Source of the DNA: Pseudonocardia endophytica
GTDB lineage: Bacteria > Actinomycetota > Actinomycetes > Mycobacteriales > Pseudonocardiaceae
Assembly (NCBI RefSeq): GCF_004339565.1
Contig: NZ_SMFZ01000001.1
Span: forward strand, 1,984,001 to 2,048,000
Direction: 5' to 3'
Length of the DNA stretch: 64,000 bases
The notes beneath the pieces were generated by a model. The model ran no database searches, was not told where the DNA came from, and was given only the letters and a program-made list of their open reading frames with translations. Of the stretch, positions 57,081-64,000 are shown in pieces. The translations under genes were made by a program, and so were the position numbers. The first letter of the stretch is position 1. Every line of letters starts with the position of its first letter.

Positions 57081-58597
57081 TGGGCACGTTCGACCTGTTG
57101 ATGGGCGGGTTCGCGAACGCGCTGACCCCGACGAACCTGCTGTTCGCCGCCATCGGCGTGCTGCTCGGCACGGCGATCGGCGTGCTGCCGGGCATCGGCC
57201 CGGCGATGGCGGTGGCGCTGCTGCTGCCGGTCACCTACGCGTTCGACCCGACCGGTGCGTTCATCATGTTCGCCGGCATCTACTTCGGAGCGATGTTCGG
57301 CGGTTCGACGACGTCGATCCTGCTGAACACGCCCGGCGAGTCCGCGTCGGTGATGGCGGCCATCGAGGGCAACCCGATGGCCAAACAGGGCCGCGGCGCG
57401 CAGGCCCTCGCGACGGCCGCGATCGGGCACTTCGTCGGCGGCGTCGTCGGCGTGACCGGGCTGGTGCTGCTGGCCCCGCTCGTCGCGTCGGTGGCCGTTG
57501 ACATCGGCGCACCGGACTACTTCGCGATCATGGTGCTGGCGTTCGTCGCGGTGACCGGCGTGCTCGGCGCGTCCCGGGTCCGCGGGTTCGCCTCGCTGGC
57601 GCTCGGGCTGACGATCGGGCTCGTCGGCCTGGACCCGATCTCCGGTCAGCCGCGGCTCACGTTCGGCGTGCCGCAGCTCGCCGACGGGATCGACGTCGTG
57701 ATCGTCGCGGTCGGGCTGTTCGCGGTCGGCGAGGCGCTGTGGGTCGCCGCGCACCTGCGCCGGACCAAGCAGGAGGTGATCCCGGTCGGGCGCCCGTGGC
57801 TGGGCCGCGACGATCTGCGGCGCACCTGGAAGCCGTGGTTGCGCGGGCCGTTCATCGGGTTCACGTTCGGCTCGATCCCGGCCGGCGGCGCCGAGATGTC
57901 GACGTTCATGGCCTACGTGACGGAGCGACGGCTGGCCGGCAGGCGCCGCACCGAGTTCGGCAAGGGCGCGATCGAGGGCGTCGCCGGGCCGGAGTCGGCG
58001 GCCAGCGCGTCGTCGGCGGGCACGCTCGCGACGATGCTCACGCTCGGCCTGCCGACGACGGCGATCGCGGCCGTCATGCTCGCCGCGTTCCAGCAGTTCG
58101 GCATCCAGCCGGGACCGCTGCTGTTCGACCGCGAGCCGGACCTCGTCTGGACGCTGATCGCCAGCCTGTTCATCGGTCTGGTCCTGCTGCTGGTGCTGAA
58201 CCTGCCGCTGGCCCCGGCCTGGGCGAAGCTGCTGCGCATCCCGCGGCCGTACCTCTACGCGGGCATCCTGTTCTTCGCCTGCGTCGGCGCCTACGCCGTG
58301 TCCGGGCAGGCCGTCGACCTGCTGGTACTGCTCGCGATCGGCGCGGTCGGGTTCCTGATGCGCCGCTACGGGCTGCCGGTCCTGCCGGCGATCATCGGCG
58401 TGATCCTCGGACCGGACGCGGAGCTGCAGCTGCGCCGCGCGCTGCAGATCGCCGACGGCGACGTCACGACGCTCGTGTCCACCCCGCTGGCGATCACCGT
58501 GTACGTGATCATCATCGCGCTGTTCGTGGTGCCTCTGGTCCTGCGTCGACGGCGTCCGGCGGAGCCGGAACCGGAGCGCGAGCACGAGAACGTCTGA
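57080..58597 (+). CDS. tctA: Tricarboxylate transporter large membrane subunit (TctA)
   Basis: 505 aa, about 12 transmembrane helices. The family signature is intact: [20 protein letters not shown] and [20 protein letters not shown] with [20 protein letters not shown], repeated in the second half as [19 protein letters not shown] and [20 protein letters not shown]. The G-x-x-x-L-P-G and G-G-S-T-T-S-I-L-L blocks line the transport path. Together with TctB and TctC it is a proton- or sodium-coupled carboxylate importer. A hairpin terminator follows the stop at 58615. Confidence 0.95.
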   Translation: MGTFDLLMGGFANALTPTNLLFAAIGVLLGTAIGVLPGIGPAMAVALLLPVTYAFDPTGAFIMFAGIYFGAMFGGSTTSILLNTPGESASVMAAIEGNPMAKQGRGAQALATAAIGHFVGGVVGVTGLVLLAPLVASVAVDIGAPDYFAIMVLAFVAVTGVLGASRVRGFASLALGLTIGLVGLDPISGQPRLTFGVPQLADGIDVVIVAVGLFAVGEALWVAAHLRRTKQEVIPVGRPWLGRDDLRRTWKPWLRGPFIGFTFGSIPAGGAEMSTFMAYVTERRLAGRRRTEFGKGAIEGVAGPESAASASSAGTLATMLTLGLPTTAIAAVMLAAFQQFGIQPGPLLFDREPDLVWTLIASLFIGLVLLLVLNLPLAPAWAKLLRIPRPYLYAGILFFACVGAYAVSGQAVDLLVLLAIGAVGFLMRRYGLPVLPAIIGVILGPDAELQLRRALQIADGDVTTLVSTPLAITVYVIIIALFVVPLVLRRRRPAEPEPEREHENV

Positions 58598-58614
58598 CCG
58601 CCCGTCCCGGCCGG

Positions 58615-58644
58615 CGCCCCGCGACCACCCCCGGTCGCGGGGCG
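58615..58644 (+). terminator. Hairpin after tctA
   Basis: CGCCCCGCGACC pairs perfectly with GGTCGCGGGGCG around a 6-base loop ACCCCC, 17 bases after the tctA stop. No T-run follows, as is usual in high-GC actinobacteria. Confidence 0.75.
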
Positions 58645-58693
58645 TCGCCGTGCGGTCCCGCCCCTCGCGGTCAGCACCGTCCTCTCCGCCGGA

Positions 58694-58733
58694 CGAACGC
58701 CACATCCGTCCCGATGAAGCGCACGAACGCCAC
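58694..58733. repeat. CGAACGCCAC repeat, 30-bp period
   Basis: CGAACGCCAC occurs at 58694 and 58724, exactly 30 bp apart, the same period as the CGAACGGCACC pair at 30886/30916. A further related dyad lies at about 59888-59925. Confidence 0.7.
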
Positions 58734-58763
58734 ACCCGTGCGGGTCCGAGGCATCCGAGCCGG

Positions 58764-58827
58764 TGATCGGCAGATCGGTCCGGATCAGGGCTGTATCCGG
58801 CCACGATCCGGACCCGACCGACGATCA
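58764..58827. repeat. 64-bp palindromic intergenic element
   Basis: Starts TGATCGGCAGATC and ends ACCGACGATCA, the same outline as the 62-bp elements at 31040 and 51959-52246, though the ends pair less well. It ends at the stop of the deacetylase gene. Confidence 0.45.
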
Positions 58828-59682
58828 TGGAGCCGGGCCGTGCGCTGCCTGCCGGGCGTGGGCGGCAACGTCGTCGCTCGTGCACACCCAGACCTCGGGC
58901 GTCGCGGCGATCTGCCGGATCACACGCGCCACGTACTTCGCGCGGTGCGGCTGACCGGCGATGAACGTGTGCAACGGAAGGGCCAGCACCCGTCCGGTCG
59001 TCGCCGAGTCGGCGAGGAGCTGCTCGAACTGGTCGAGGACGAGCCGCTCGTAGTCCGGGCCGGACGGTCCCGGGCCGGGGAGGAACAGGTTGAGGTCGTT
59101 GAGCTCCAACGAGTACGGGACCGACCAGAGTCCGGGGACGTCCATGGCGAACGGCTGGTCGTCGCAGCACCAGTCGAGTACGTAGCGGACGCCGCGTTCG
59201 GCGAGCAGGTGCGGGGTCGCCGCCGTCGCCGCGAGCCCCGGACCGAGCCATCCGGTCGGCCGCGACAGCAGCGCCGCGTCCAGATCGGCGAACACCGCGT
59301 CGAGGTGCGCGGCCTCCTTGGCACCATCCATTCCGGACAGATACACGGAGTTCGTGCGGCCGTGCGCCACCCACGCCCAGCCGCGTTCGACACCGGCGTC
59401 GACGATCTCGGGGAACGCGCGCGCCGCTTCGGAGTTGAGGATCACGCTGACCGGGACGCCCGCGTCGTCGAGCACGTCGACCAGGCGCCAGAACCCGACA
59501 CGATTGCCGTAGTCGCGCCACCCGTACGCCTGCGGATCGGGTACCGGCCCGCCCGCGACGACGGGGAGGTCCGCGTCGAACACCTCGACGTTCAGTCCGA
59601 TGTAGAACGCGACCCGCTTCCCGTCCGGGAACGTCAACGGCGGCCGGTTCACGATCGACGAGTGCGGGTAGGGAGCCGGCAT
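58825..59682 (-). CDS. Polysaccharide deacetylase family protein
   Basis: 285 aa. NodB-type barrel: RVAFYIGLNVEVFDADLPVV (where a classic deacetylase has FDDG), YGNRVGFWRLVDVLDDAGVP, SVILNSEAARAFPEIVDAGV, WVAHGRTNSVYLSGMDGAKE and GWLGPGLAATAATPHLLAER. The W-x-x-H-G and N-S-V-Y-L segments match the PuuE/allantoinase-like and chitin-deacetylase-like subgroup that works on small cyclic ureides or sugars. Cytosolic, no signal. ATG start has TAGGCT 6 bases upstream, a leaderless arrangement; that box is at the edge of a MITE. Function not fixed. Confidence 0.85.
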   Translation of the reverse strand: MPAPYPHSSIVNRPPLTFPDGKRVAFYIGLNVEVFDADLPVVAGGPVPDPQAYGWRDYGNRVGFWRLVDVLDDAGVPVSVILNSEAARAFPEIVDAGVERGWAWVAHGRTNSVYLSGMDGAKEAAHLDAVFADLDAALLSRPTGWLGPGLAATAATPHLLAERGVRYVLDWCCDDQPFAMDVPGLWSVPYSLELNDLNLFLPGPGPSGPDYERLVLDQFEQLLADSATTGRVLALPLHTFIAGQPHRAKYVARVIRQIAATPEVWVCTSDDVAAHARQAAHGPAP

Positions 59683-59690
59683 CCCGCGAG

Positions 59691-59859
59691 CCTAGTGCCG
59701 TGTCGCGCAACGCTGGTGCCGGAATCAGCGGATCCAGGCGTTCGCAGGCAAGGCGCCGCCCGCAGCTCATACCGGGCGTCTTCGCAAGGGCGGCAACGCC
59801 GTCTGCGCGCGCCTGGGCCTCCGAGTCCGGTGCCGGACGTTTCGCGATGCGGCACTAGG
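59691..59859. mobile_element. 169-bp MITE with inverted ends and TA target duplication
   Basis: The ends are CCTAGTGCCGTGTCGC on the left and, read inward from the right on the other strand, CCTAGTGCCGCATCGC; about 19 of the first 22 bases pair. Excluding the outermost bases, the structure is TA-GTGCCG...CGGCAC-TA within CTAG, the target used by IS630/mariner-type transposases, with TA duplicated. No ORF is inside; inner dyads such as GGTGCCGG...CCGGTGCC make it foldable end to end. The right half of the -10 box of the deacetylase gene lies at its left border. Right of it, 59860-59973 holds a CGTGGC...GCCACG dyad and no gene. Confidence 0.75.
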
Positions 59860-59973
59860 TCGGCATGCTCGACCCGGCGCGACACCGACGTGGCACCCGT
59901 TCCGACGAGGCGAACGAACGCCACGTCCGTGCGTGCGAGGCGGCGGGACAGCCGTGGCCGGCGGGACGGTTGA

Positions 59974-60609
59974 TCAGCGGGGCGGATCGGAGAAGGTGGT
60001 CACGGCGCGGAGGGCGGCGGCGAGGCGCGGGCGGTGGTCGTCCGCGACGAGGTCGGTGTCCCCGCCGTCGTCGGCCGCGGCGTCGGCGGCCACGCGCAGG
60101 GCCGCGTTCATCATCGCCGCGCGCACGCGGACCTCGGGCGCGTCCGGCGGCAGTCCCATCCGCGGGCCGATCACGTCGGCGAACGTCGGCTCCGCCCGCT
60201 CCTGCAACACCAGCCAGACGGCGCGCAGGCCCGGCTCGTCGCGGCTGAGCCGCACGACCGCGAGGGCCGCCTCGAGGTCGGCCCGGACGTCGTCGGGCGC
60301 CGACGCGGACGTCACCCGCAGGTGCTCCCCCAGGTCCAGATCGGACGGCCAGGAGCGCAGCGCCAGGCGGAACCGCTCGATCGTCGTCGACAGCACCGGC
60401 TCGACGCAGCTCTCCTTGCTCCGGAACAGCCGCCACAGCGTCCGCTCGGACACCCCGGCGGCCGCCGAGATCGCGGAACCGGACGTCGCGGACACACCGT
60501 GCGCACGGAACAGCCGCACGGCCTCCCGGGAGATCGCCGTCCGCTGCGCGCGGCGCCCCTCCTCGCTCACCGGCGGGCGGCCGCGGCGCGCGTGCTGATC
60601 CACGGTCAT
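59974..60609 (-). CDS. TetR/AcrR family transcriptional regulator
   Basis: 211 aa. HTH: AISREAVRLFRAHGVSATSG, SAISAAAGVSERTLWRLFRS and KESCVEPVL, the family signature. The C-terminal half is helical with an acidic end. TACACT (60630-60625, minus) is a likely -10 with GGGGG before the ATG. It faces a P450-ferredoxin operon across a 117-bp gap that holds the GGCAGTGACTGCC site, so it is the best candidate in the window to bind that motif, and by extension the related sites at 4.33 and 37.32 kb. Ligand unknown. Confidence 0.93.
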   Translation of the reverse strand: MTVDQHARRGRPPVSEEGRRAQRTAISREAVRLFRAHGVSATSGSAISAAAGVSERTLWRLFRSKESCVEPVLSTTIERFRLALRSWPSDLDLGEHLRVTSASAPDDVRADLEAALAVVRLSRDEPGLRAVWLVLQERAEPTFADVIGPRMGLPPDAPEVRVRAAMMNAALRVAADAAADDGGDTDLVADDHRPRLAAALRAVTTFSDPPR

Positions 60610-60664
60610 ACGGCACCCCCGGTCAGTGTAGGTCCAGGTCAGCGTACCGGTTCGCTCTATTTCT

Positions 60665-60692
60665 GGCAGTGACTGCCACGAAGTCGTACGAT
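60665..60692 (+). promoter_or_regulatory. GGCA-N5-TGCC operator with -10 box, P450-ferredoxin promoter
   Basis: GGCAGTGACTGCC (60665-60677) is palindromic around its central base and TACGAT (60687-60692) begins 22 bases from its first base, exactly the geometry at 4328/4350. GAAGTCG before the box here and AAAGTC there also agree. The start codon is 34 bases on, with GGAAGGA before it, so this transcript has a leader. Confidence 0.65.
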
Positions 60693-60726
60693 CGGGACCG
60701 GCCGCACCCACCACGGAAGGACCCCC

Positions 60727-61941
60727 ATGACCGTCACCGACGAGCGCAGGCAACTGCCGTTCGACCGTCCCAACGTGCTGGACCTCGCCCCGGTCTACGA
60801 GGTGCTCCGGCGGGAGGCGCCGATCGCGCCGGTCACCACCCCGGCGGGCGACCCGGCGTGGCTCGTCACCCGCTTCACCGAGGTGCGGGAGCTGCTGGGG
60901 GACAAGCGGTTCGGACGGTCGCACCCGAACCCCGAGCAGGCGTCGAAGATCAGTACCGCGGCCGTGCAGGACGGTCCGTCCGGCACGTACGAGAACGAGG
61001 AGGCCGAGCACACCCGGATGCGGCGGCTGCTCACCCCGGCGTTCTCCGCCAAGCGGATGCGGCTGCTGTCCGATCACGTCCAGGAGCTCGTCGACGGCTA
61101 CCTCGACGCGCTGGTCGCCGAGCACGACGCACACCCGGAGAAGCCGGTCGACCTGCACGCCGGGCTCGCGTTCCCGCTGCCGGTGGCCGTGATCTGCACG
61201 CTGCTCGGCGTGCCGGAGTCCGACCGGGACCACTTCCGCTCGCTGTCCGACCGGATGGCCACCTACTCCGGCGAGGACGCCCAGGTCGCCCGGCGGGAGT
61301 TCGGGCAGTACATGGCCGGGCTGGCCGAGGCCAAGCGTGCGGAGCCCGGCGAGGACGTGATCACCGACCTCGTCCGGGCCCAGGCCGACGACGAGGACTT
61401 CGACTACGCCGAGATGGTGCGGCTCTGCGTCGGGCTGCTGTTCGCCGGCCACGAGACCACCGTGAACCGGATCGGCCTCGGCACGCTGATGCTGCTGACG
61501 CAGCGGGATCGCTGGGAGGCGCTGACCGCGGACCCGGACGGCCGGATCGATCCGACCATCGAGGAGATCATGCGTCTCGGTGCGCCGGGCGACCTGGGCC
61601 TGCTGCGCTACGCGCACACCGACGTCGAGATGGCGGGCGTGACGATCCGGACCGGCGACGCCGTGATCCTCTCGATCAACGCGGCCAACCGGGACCCGGA
61701 GGCGTTCGACGAGCCGGAGTCGTTCGACCCGGACCGCGACGAGAAGGGCAGGCACATCGGCTTCGGGCACGGGCCGCACTTCTGCATCGGCGCGAGCCTG
61801 GCCCGCACGGAGCTGCGCGCCGTCTTCGCGACGCTGGCCCGCCGCGTCCCCGGTCTGCGCCTCGCGGCCGACCTCGACGAGATCGGGGTGCGCACCCAGC
61901 ACCTCACCGGTGGCGTCACCGAGCTGCCGGTCACCTGGTGA
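60727..61941 (+). CDS. Cytochrome P450
   Basis: 404 aa. C-helix ENEEAEHTRMRRLLTPAF, I-helix LLFAGHETTVNRIGLG, K-helix EEIMRLG (ExxR), PERF-type FDEPESFDPDRD and heme loop FGHGPHFCIGASLARTEL with Cys near residue 352. Opens like CYP105/107-type enzymes of actinobacteria (FDRPNVLDLAPVYEVLRREA). ATG with GGAAGGA. The ferredoxin gene 10 bp downstream is its likely redox partner; the reductase is elsewhere. Under a TetR-type operator. Substrate unknown, but divergence from a TetR gene suggests induction by the substrate. Confidence 0.96.
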   Translation: MTVTDERRQLPFDRPNVLDLAPVYEVLRREAPIAPVTTPAGDPAWLVTRFTEVRELLGDKRFGRSHPNPEQASKISTAAVQDGPSGTYENEEAEHTRMRRLLTPAFSAKRMRLLSDHVQELVDGYLDALVAEHDAHPEKPVDLHAGLAFPLPVAVICTLLGVPESDRDHFRSLSDRMATYSGEDAQVARREFGQYMAGLAEAKRAEPGEDVITDLVRAQADDEDFDYAEMVRLCVGLLFAGHETTVNRIGLGTLMLLTQRDRWEALTADPDGRIDPTIEEIMRLGAPGDLGLLRYAHTDVEMAGVTIRTGDAVILSINAANRDPEAFDEPESFDPDRDEKGRHIGFGHGPHFCIGASLARTELRAVFATLARRVPGLRLAADLDEIGVRTQHLTGGVTELPVTW

Positions 61942-61951
61942 GGAGGACGCG

Positions 61952-62149
61952 ATGAAGGTCGAGGCCGACCAGGAGAAGTGCATCGGGTCCGGGCAGTGTC
62001 TGCTCACCGCGCCGGACGTGTTCGACCAGCGTGACTCCGACGCGATCGTCGAGGTGCTCGACGACCACCCTCCCGCGGACCAGGAGGGCGCCGTCCGGCA
62101 CGCGGCGGCGGGCTGTCCCGCCTCCGCGATCACCGTGCACGACGACTGA
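61952..62149 (+). CDS. [3Fe-4S] ferredoxin
   Basis: 65 aa. Three cluster cysteines, C10 and C16 in KCIGSGQCLLTAP and C55 in AAAGCPASAITV, in the CxxxxxC...CP pattern of actinobacterial P450 ferredoxins; the position of a fourth Cys is Gly, so a [3Fe-4S] cluster is expected. Acidic. GAGGAGGA precedes the ATG. It immediately follows the P450 and would deliver its electrons. It might also serve the two orphan P450s at 4.4 and 7.6 kb (inference). Confidence 0.93.
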   Translation: MKVEADQEKCIGSGQCLLTAPDVFDQRDSDAIVEVLDDHPPADQEGAVRHAAAGCPASAITVHDD

Positions 62150-62153
62150 CGGA

Positions 62154-62159
62154 TAGGGT
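62154..62159 (+). promoter_or_regulatory. -10 box of a leaderless small ORF
   Basis: TAGGGT lies 6 bases before the GTG at 62166, the same geometry as the leaderless P450 and MFS promoters. Confidence 0.4.
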
Positions 62160-62165
62160 CCGGGC

Positions 62166-62252
62166 GTGACCAGTCGTTCGGCAGCGGGACGTGACGGCGA
62201 TGTCGCGTGCCGCTGCCGACGCGACGATCCGGTGCCCGGAACGGCCGCGTGA
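62166..62252 (+). CDS. Possible 28-aa leader peptide / small ORF
   Basis: GTG frame reading MTSRSAAGRDGDVACRCRRD and PVPGTAA-like tail, with a CRC pair. It begins 6 bases after a TAGGGT box and its stop overlaps the next gene's GTG by 4 bases (GTGA). Both are positive signs, but the frame is short. A Cys-responsive attenuating leader is one possibility, by analogy only. Confidence 0.35.
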   Translation: MTSRSAAGRDGDVACRCRRDDPVPGTAA

Positions 62253-62791
62253 CCGGATTCGACGCGGCCAGGGCGCTCGCCGAGAACCTGCTCGCCGCGC
62301 AGTCCCCCGCCCGCTGGGCCCGCGCCCAGCGCGCCGCGATCCGCGTCCGCGAGCTCGCCGAGGAGGCCGGCGCGGACGTCGTCACCCTGATGACCGCCGC
62401 GGTCCTGCACCCGGTCGGCGCGTCCCCCGTCGTCCGGCGCACCGGTGACGAGCGGGCCGACGCCGCCCGGTTCCTGGCGGTCCGGGGGCTCGACCCGGCC
62501 GTCGTGGCGCTGGTCGGCGGCGCGGGCACCGATCCGGAGGCGGCCGTGCTGCGGCGCTGCCTCGACGAGCTCGACGCCGAGGCTCGCCAGGAGCCGCCGC
62601 CTGCCGCCGTCGCGCGGGCACGGGCGAACCCCGGCAGCTGGGTCTACGCGATCGACGACGGCCACGACCCGGACGGTGACGTGCCGCCGGAGGCGATCCG
62701 CGGGGCGTGGCCGGTGAACGACGCGGGCGAGATCGACGGCGCGTTCGTGCCGAACCCGAACCACCGTCCCGCGGCGGGCGGGGACGCCTGA
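62249..62791 (+). CDS. Hypothetical protein with HD-like N-terminus
   Basis: 180 aa, GTG start. The first half is helical and Ala-rich: [20 protein letters not shown] and [20 protein letters not shown], recalling HD-domain helices but with HP instead of HD and no second His-Asp pair, so not an active phosphohydrolase. The C-terminal part, [39 protein letters not shown] and FVPNPNHRP, is an acidic, compact module I have seen as a repeated theme in Pseudonocardia-type proteins but cannot name. A 20-bp gap precedes the permease gene. Confidence 0.65.
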   Translation: MTGFDAARALAENLLAAQSPARWARAQRAAIRVRELAEEAGADVVTLMTAAVLHPVGASPVVRRTGDERADAARFLAVRGLDPAVVALVGGAGTDPEAAVLRRCLDELDAEARQEPPPAAVARARANPGSWVYAIDDGHDPDGDVPPEAIRGAWPVNDAGEIDGAFVPNPNHRPAAGGDA

Positions 62792-62810
62792 CGAGGGCCA
62801 TGCTGGCGCC

Positions 62811-64000
62811 GTGGCGATCTCGAACCCGGTACGACGGCGGGTCGGCGGCTGGCTGATGGAGGGTGCGGGCCCGCCCACGCGGCAGGGCCCGCACACCCGC
62901 CCGGAACCCGCGTCGACCCGCCATCCGTGGTGGAAGGTCATGTGCCTGACCGGCGTGGACTACTTCTCCACGCTGGGCTACCAGCCGGGCATCGCGGCAC
63001 TCGCCGCCGGCGTCCTCTCGCCCGTCGCGACGCTCGTTCTCGTCCTGGTGACCCTGCTCGGCGCGCTGCCCGTGTACCGGCGGGTCGCGCGCGAGTCGCC
63101 GCACGGGGAGGGCTCGATCGCGATGCTCGCGCGGCTGCTGCCCGGCTGGGTCGGCAAGGTGTTCGTGCTCGTGCTGCTCGGGTTCGCCGCGACCGACTTC
63201 ATGATCACCATGACGCTGTCGGCGGCCGACGCGAGCGCGCACATGGTGGAGAACCCGCTCGTCGGACCGTTGCTCGGCAACGCCAACGTGGTGATCACGC
63301 TGGTGCTGCTGGCGCTGCTCGGCGGCGTGTTCCTGGCCGGGTTCTCCGAGGCGGTGCGGATCGCGGTCGGGCTGGTCGGCGTGTTCCTCGTGCTCAACGC
63401 CGTCGTGGTGGTCGACGGGCTGGTCCGGATCGTGGCCGCGCCGCACGTCGTCGCGGACTGGTCGGCGCTGCTGGTGAGCCGCTACCCGGACCCGCTGCTG
63501 ATGGTCGGCGTCGCGCTGCTCGTGTTTCCGAAGCTGGCGCTCGGGCTCTCCGGGTTCGAGACCGGCGTGTCGGTGATGCCGCTGGTCACGGGCGGACCGG
63601 ACGACACCGATGAGCGCCCGGAGGGCCGGATCGCCGGCACCCGCAGGCTGCTCACGACGGCGGCACTGATCATGAGCACGTTCCTCGTGACGTCCAGTGT
63701 CGTGACCGTCCTGCTGATCCCGGAGAAGGAGTTCGCGACCGGCGGCCAGGCCAACGGGCGGGCGCTCGCCTACCTGGCGCACGAGAACCTCGGCCCGGTG
63801 TTCGGCACGGTCTACGACCTGTCCACGATCGCGATCCTCTGGTTCGCGGGCGCCTCGGCCATGGCCGGCCTGCTCAACCTCGTCCCCCGCTACCTGCCGC
63901 GCTACGGCATGGCGCCGCACTGGGCGCGGGCCGTGCGGCCGCTCGTGCTCGTGTTCCTGGTCGTCGCATTCGCCGTCACCCTGATCTTCGACGCGGACGT
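62811..64000 (+). CDS. APC-type amino-acid permease (partial, runs off the window)
   Basis: GTG start; at least 396 codons are open to the window edge without a stop. The first ~40 residues are hydrophilic, then [80 protein letters not shown] and further helices follow; [11 protein letters not shown] and [18 protein letters not shown] are the conserved substrate-region loops of an amino-acid permease of the APC superfamily with long extracellular or cytosolic segments. Likely a cation-coupled transporter. Distance of 19 bp to the previous gene suggests an operon. Confidence 0.85.
   Translation, partial: MAISNPVRRRVGGWLMEGAGPPTRQGPHTRPEPASTRHPWWKVMCLTGVDYFSTLGYQPGIAALAAGVLSPVATLVLVLVTLLGALPVYRRVARESPHGEGSIAMLARLLPGWVGKVFVLVLLGFAATDFMITMTLSAADASAHMVENPLVGPLLGNANVVITLVLLALLGGVFLAGFSEAVRIAVGLVGVFLVLNAVVVVDGLVRIVAAPHVVADWSALLVSRYPDPLLMVGVALLVFPKLALGLSGFETGVSVMPLVTGGPDDTDERPEGRIAGTRRLLTTAALIMSTFLVTSSVVTVLLIPEKEFATGGQANGRALAYLAHENLGPVFGTVYDLSTIAILWFAGASAMAGLLNLVPRYLPRYGMAPHWARAVRPLVLVFLVVAFAVTLIFDAD

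Noticed and set aside
62927-63613. A 228-codon plus-strand frame starting at 62927
   Set aside because: It is out of frame with the permease that starts at 62811 and runs to the window edge; the permease frame shows helices and conserved loops, this one does not.

Overview
The window is very GC-rich DNA of an actinobacterium, most likely Pseudonocardia or another member of the Pseudonocardiaceae. The signs are third-position GC bias in every gene, frequent GTG starts, many 4-base ATGA/GTGA start-stop overlaps, an actinobacterial integration host factor (mIHF), a SigC-type ECF sigma factor, mycofactocin-associated oxidoreductases, an Rv2629-like baeRF protein and several apparently leaderless promoters. 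I see no rRNA, tRNA, CRISPR array, prophage or complete insertion sequence. The content is mostly chromosomal accessory metabolism and regulation. The assignment to genus is inference; the product calls rest on motifs read from the translations.

Layout. 0-4.3 kb: a TetR gene, a coupled VOC / small protein / alpha-beta hydrolase operon, then an ECF sigma factor coupled to a zinc-finger Asp23/Gls24 protein. 4.3-9 kb: two related cytochromes P450 around an erythromycin-esterase-like gene and a divergent tandem MerR regulator, with the scar of a deleted PEP-synthase-like gene. 9-15.5 kb: an MFS exporter with an extra beta-sandwich tail, TetR plus a mycofactocin-type SDR, a thioesterase pair, and a Pit phosphate transporter. 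15.5-22.3 kb: small regulators, bifunctional nuclease, PfpI, GNAT, a GT4 glycosyltransferase followed by a 10-bp tandem repeat, a baeRF protein and an HTH-TOBE protein. 22.3-30.8 kb: DHA2 exporter, DICT-GGDEF protein, a GMC oxidoreductase divergent from a DegT-type aminotransferase, and an acyl-CoA dehydrogenase divergent from kynureninase.

30.8-38.8 kb: divergent SigC and anti-sigma genes with His/Met-rich and PepSY membrane proteins that look like a copper-linked locus, then an SDR, an MftD-like flavoprotein and a LytTR response regulator. 38.8-48.8 kb: a lipoprotein, a giant LCP cell-wall ligase with a long low-complexity head, a nitrilase, an iron-box-controlled PNPOx-like protein, AsnB, NDH-2 and mIHF. 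48.8-52.2 kb: a flavin monooxygenase divergent from its probable TetR repressor, and a hydrolase. 52.2-58.6 kb: MBL hydrolase, a CitA/CitB-type two-component system and the divergent tctCBA tricarboxylate transporter it probably controls. 58.6-64 kb: polysaccharide deacetylase, a MITE, TetR divergent from P450 plus ferredoxin, a small coupled ORF pair and the start of an amino-acid permease that runs off the window.

The most interesting structure is in the non-coding DNA. (i) A GGCA-N5-TGCC palindrome sits 20-22 bases upstream of a TANNNT -10 box at three oxidoreductase genes (P450 at 4.36 kb, MftD-like at 37.3 kb, P450-ferredoxin at 60.7 kb), which suggests one regulon. (ii) Five gene ends carry a ~62-bp palindromic element. 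(iii) A 169-bp MITE has inserted at a CTAG inside the -10 region of the deacetylase gene. (iv) A near-consensus IdeR/DtxR box precedes a PNPOx-family gene. (v) At least seven genes have a TANNNT box 6-9 bases before the start codon, the geometry of leaderless transcripts.
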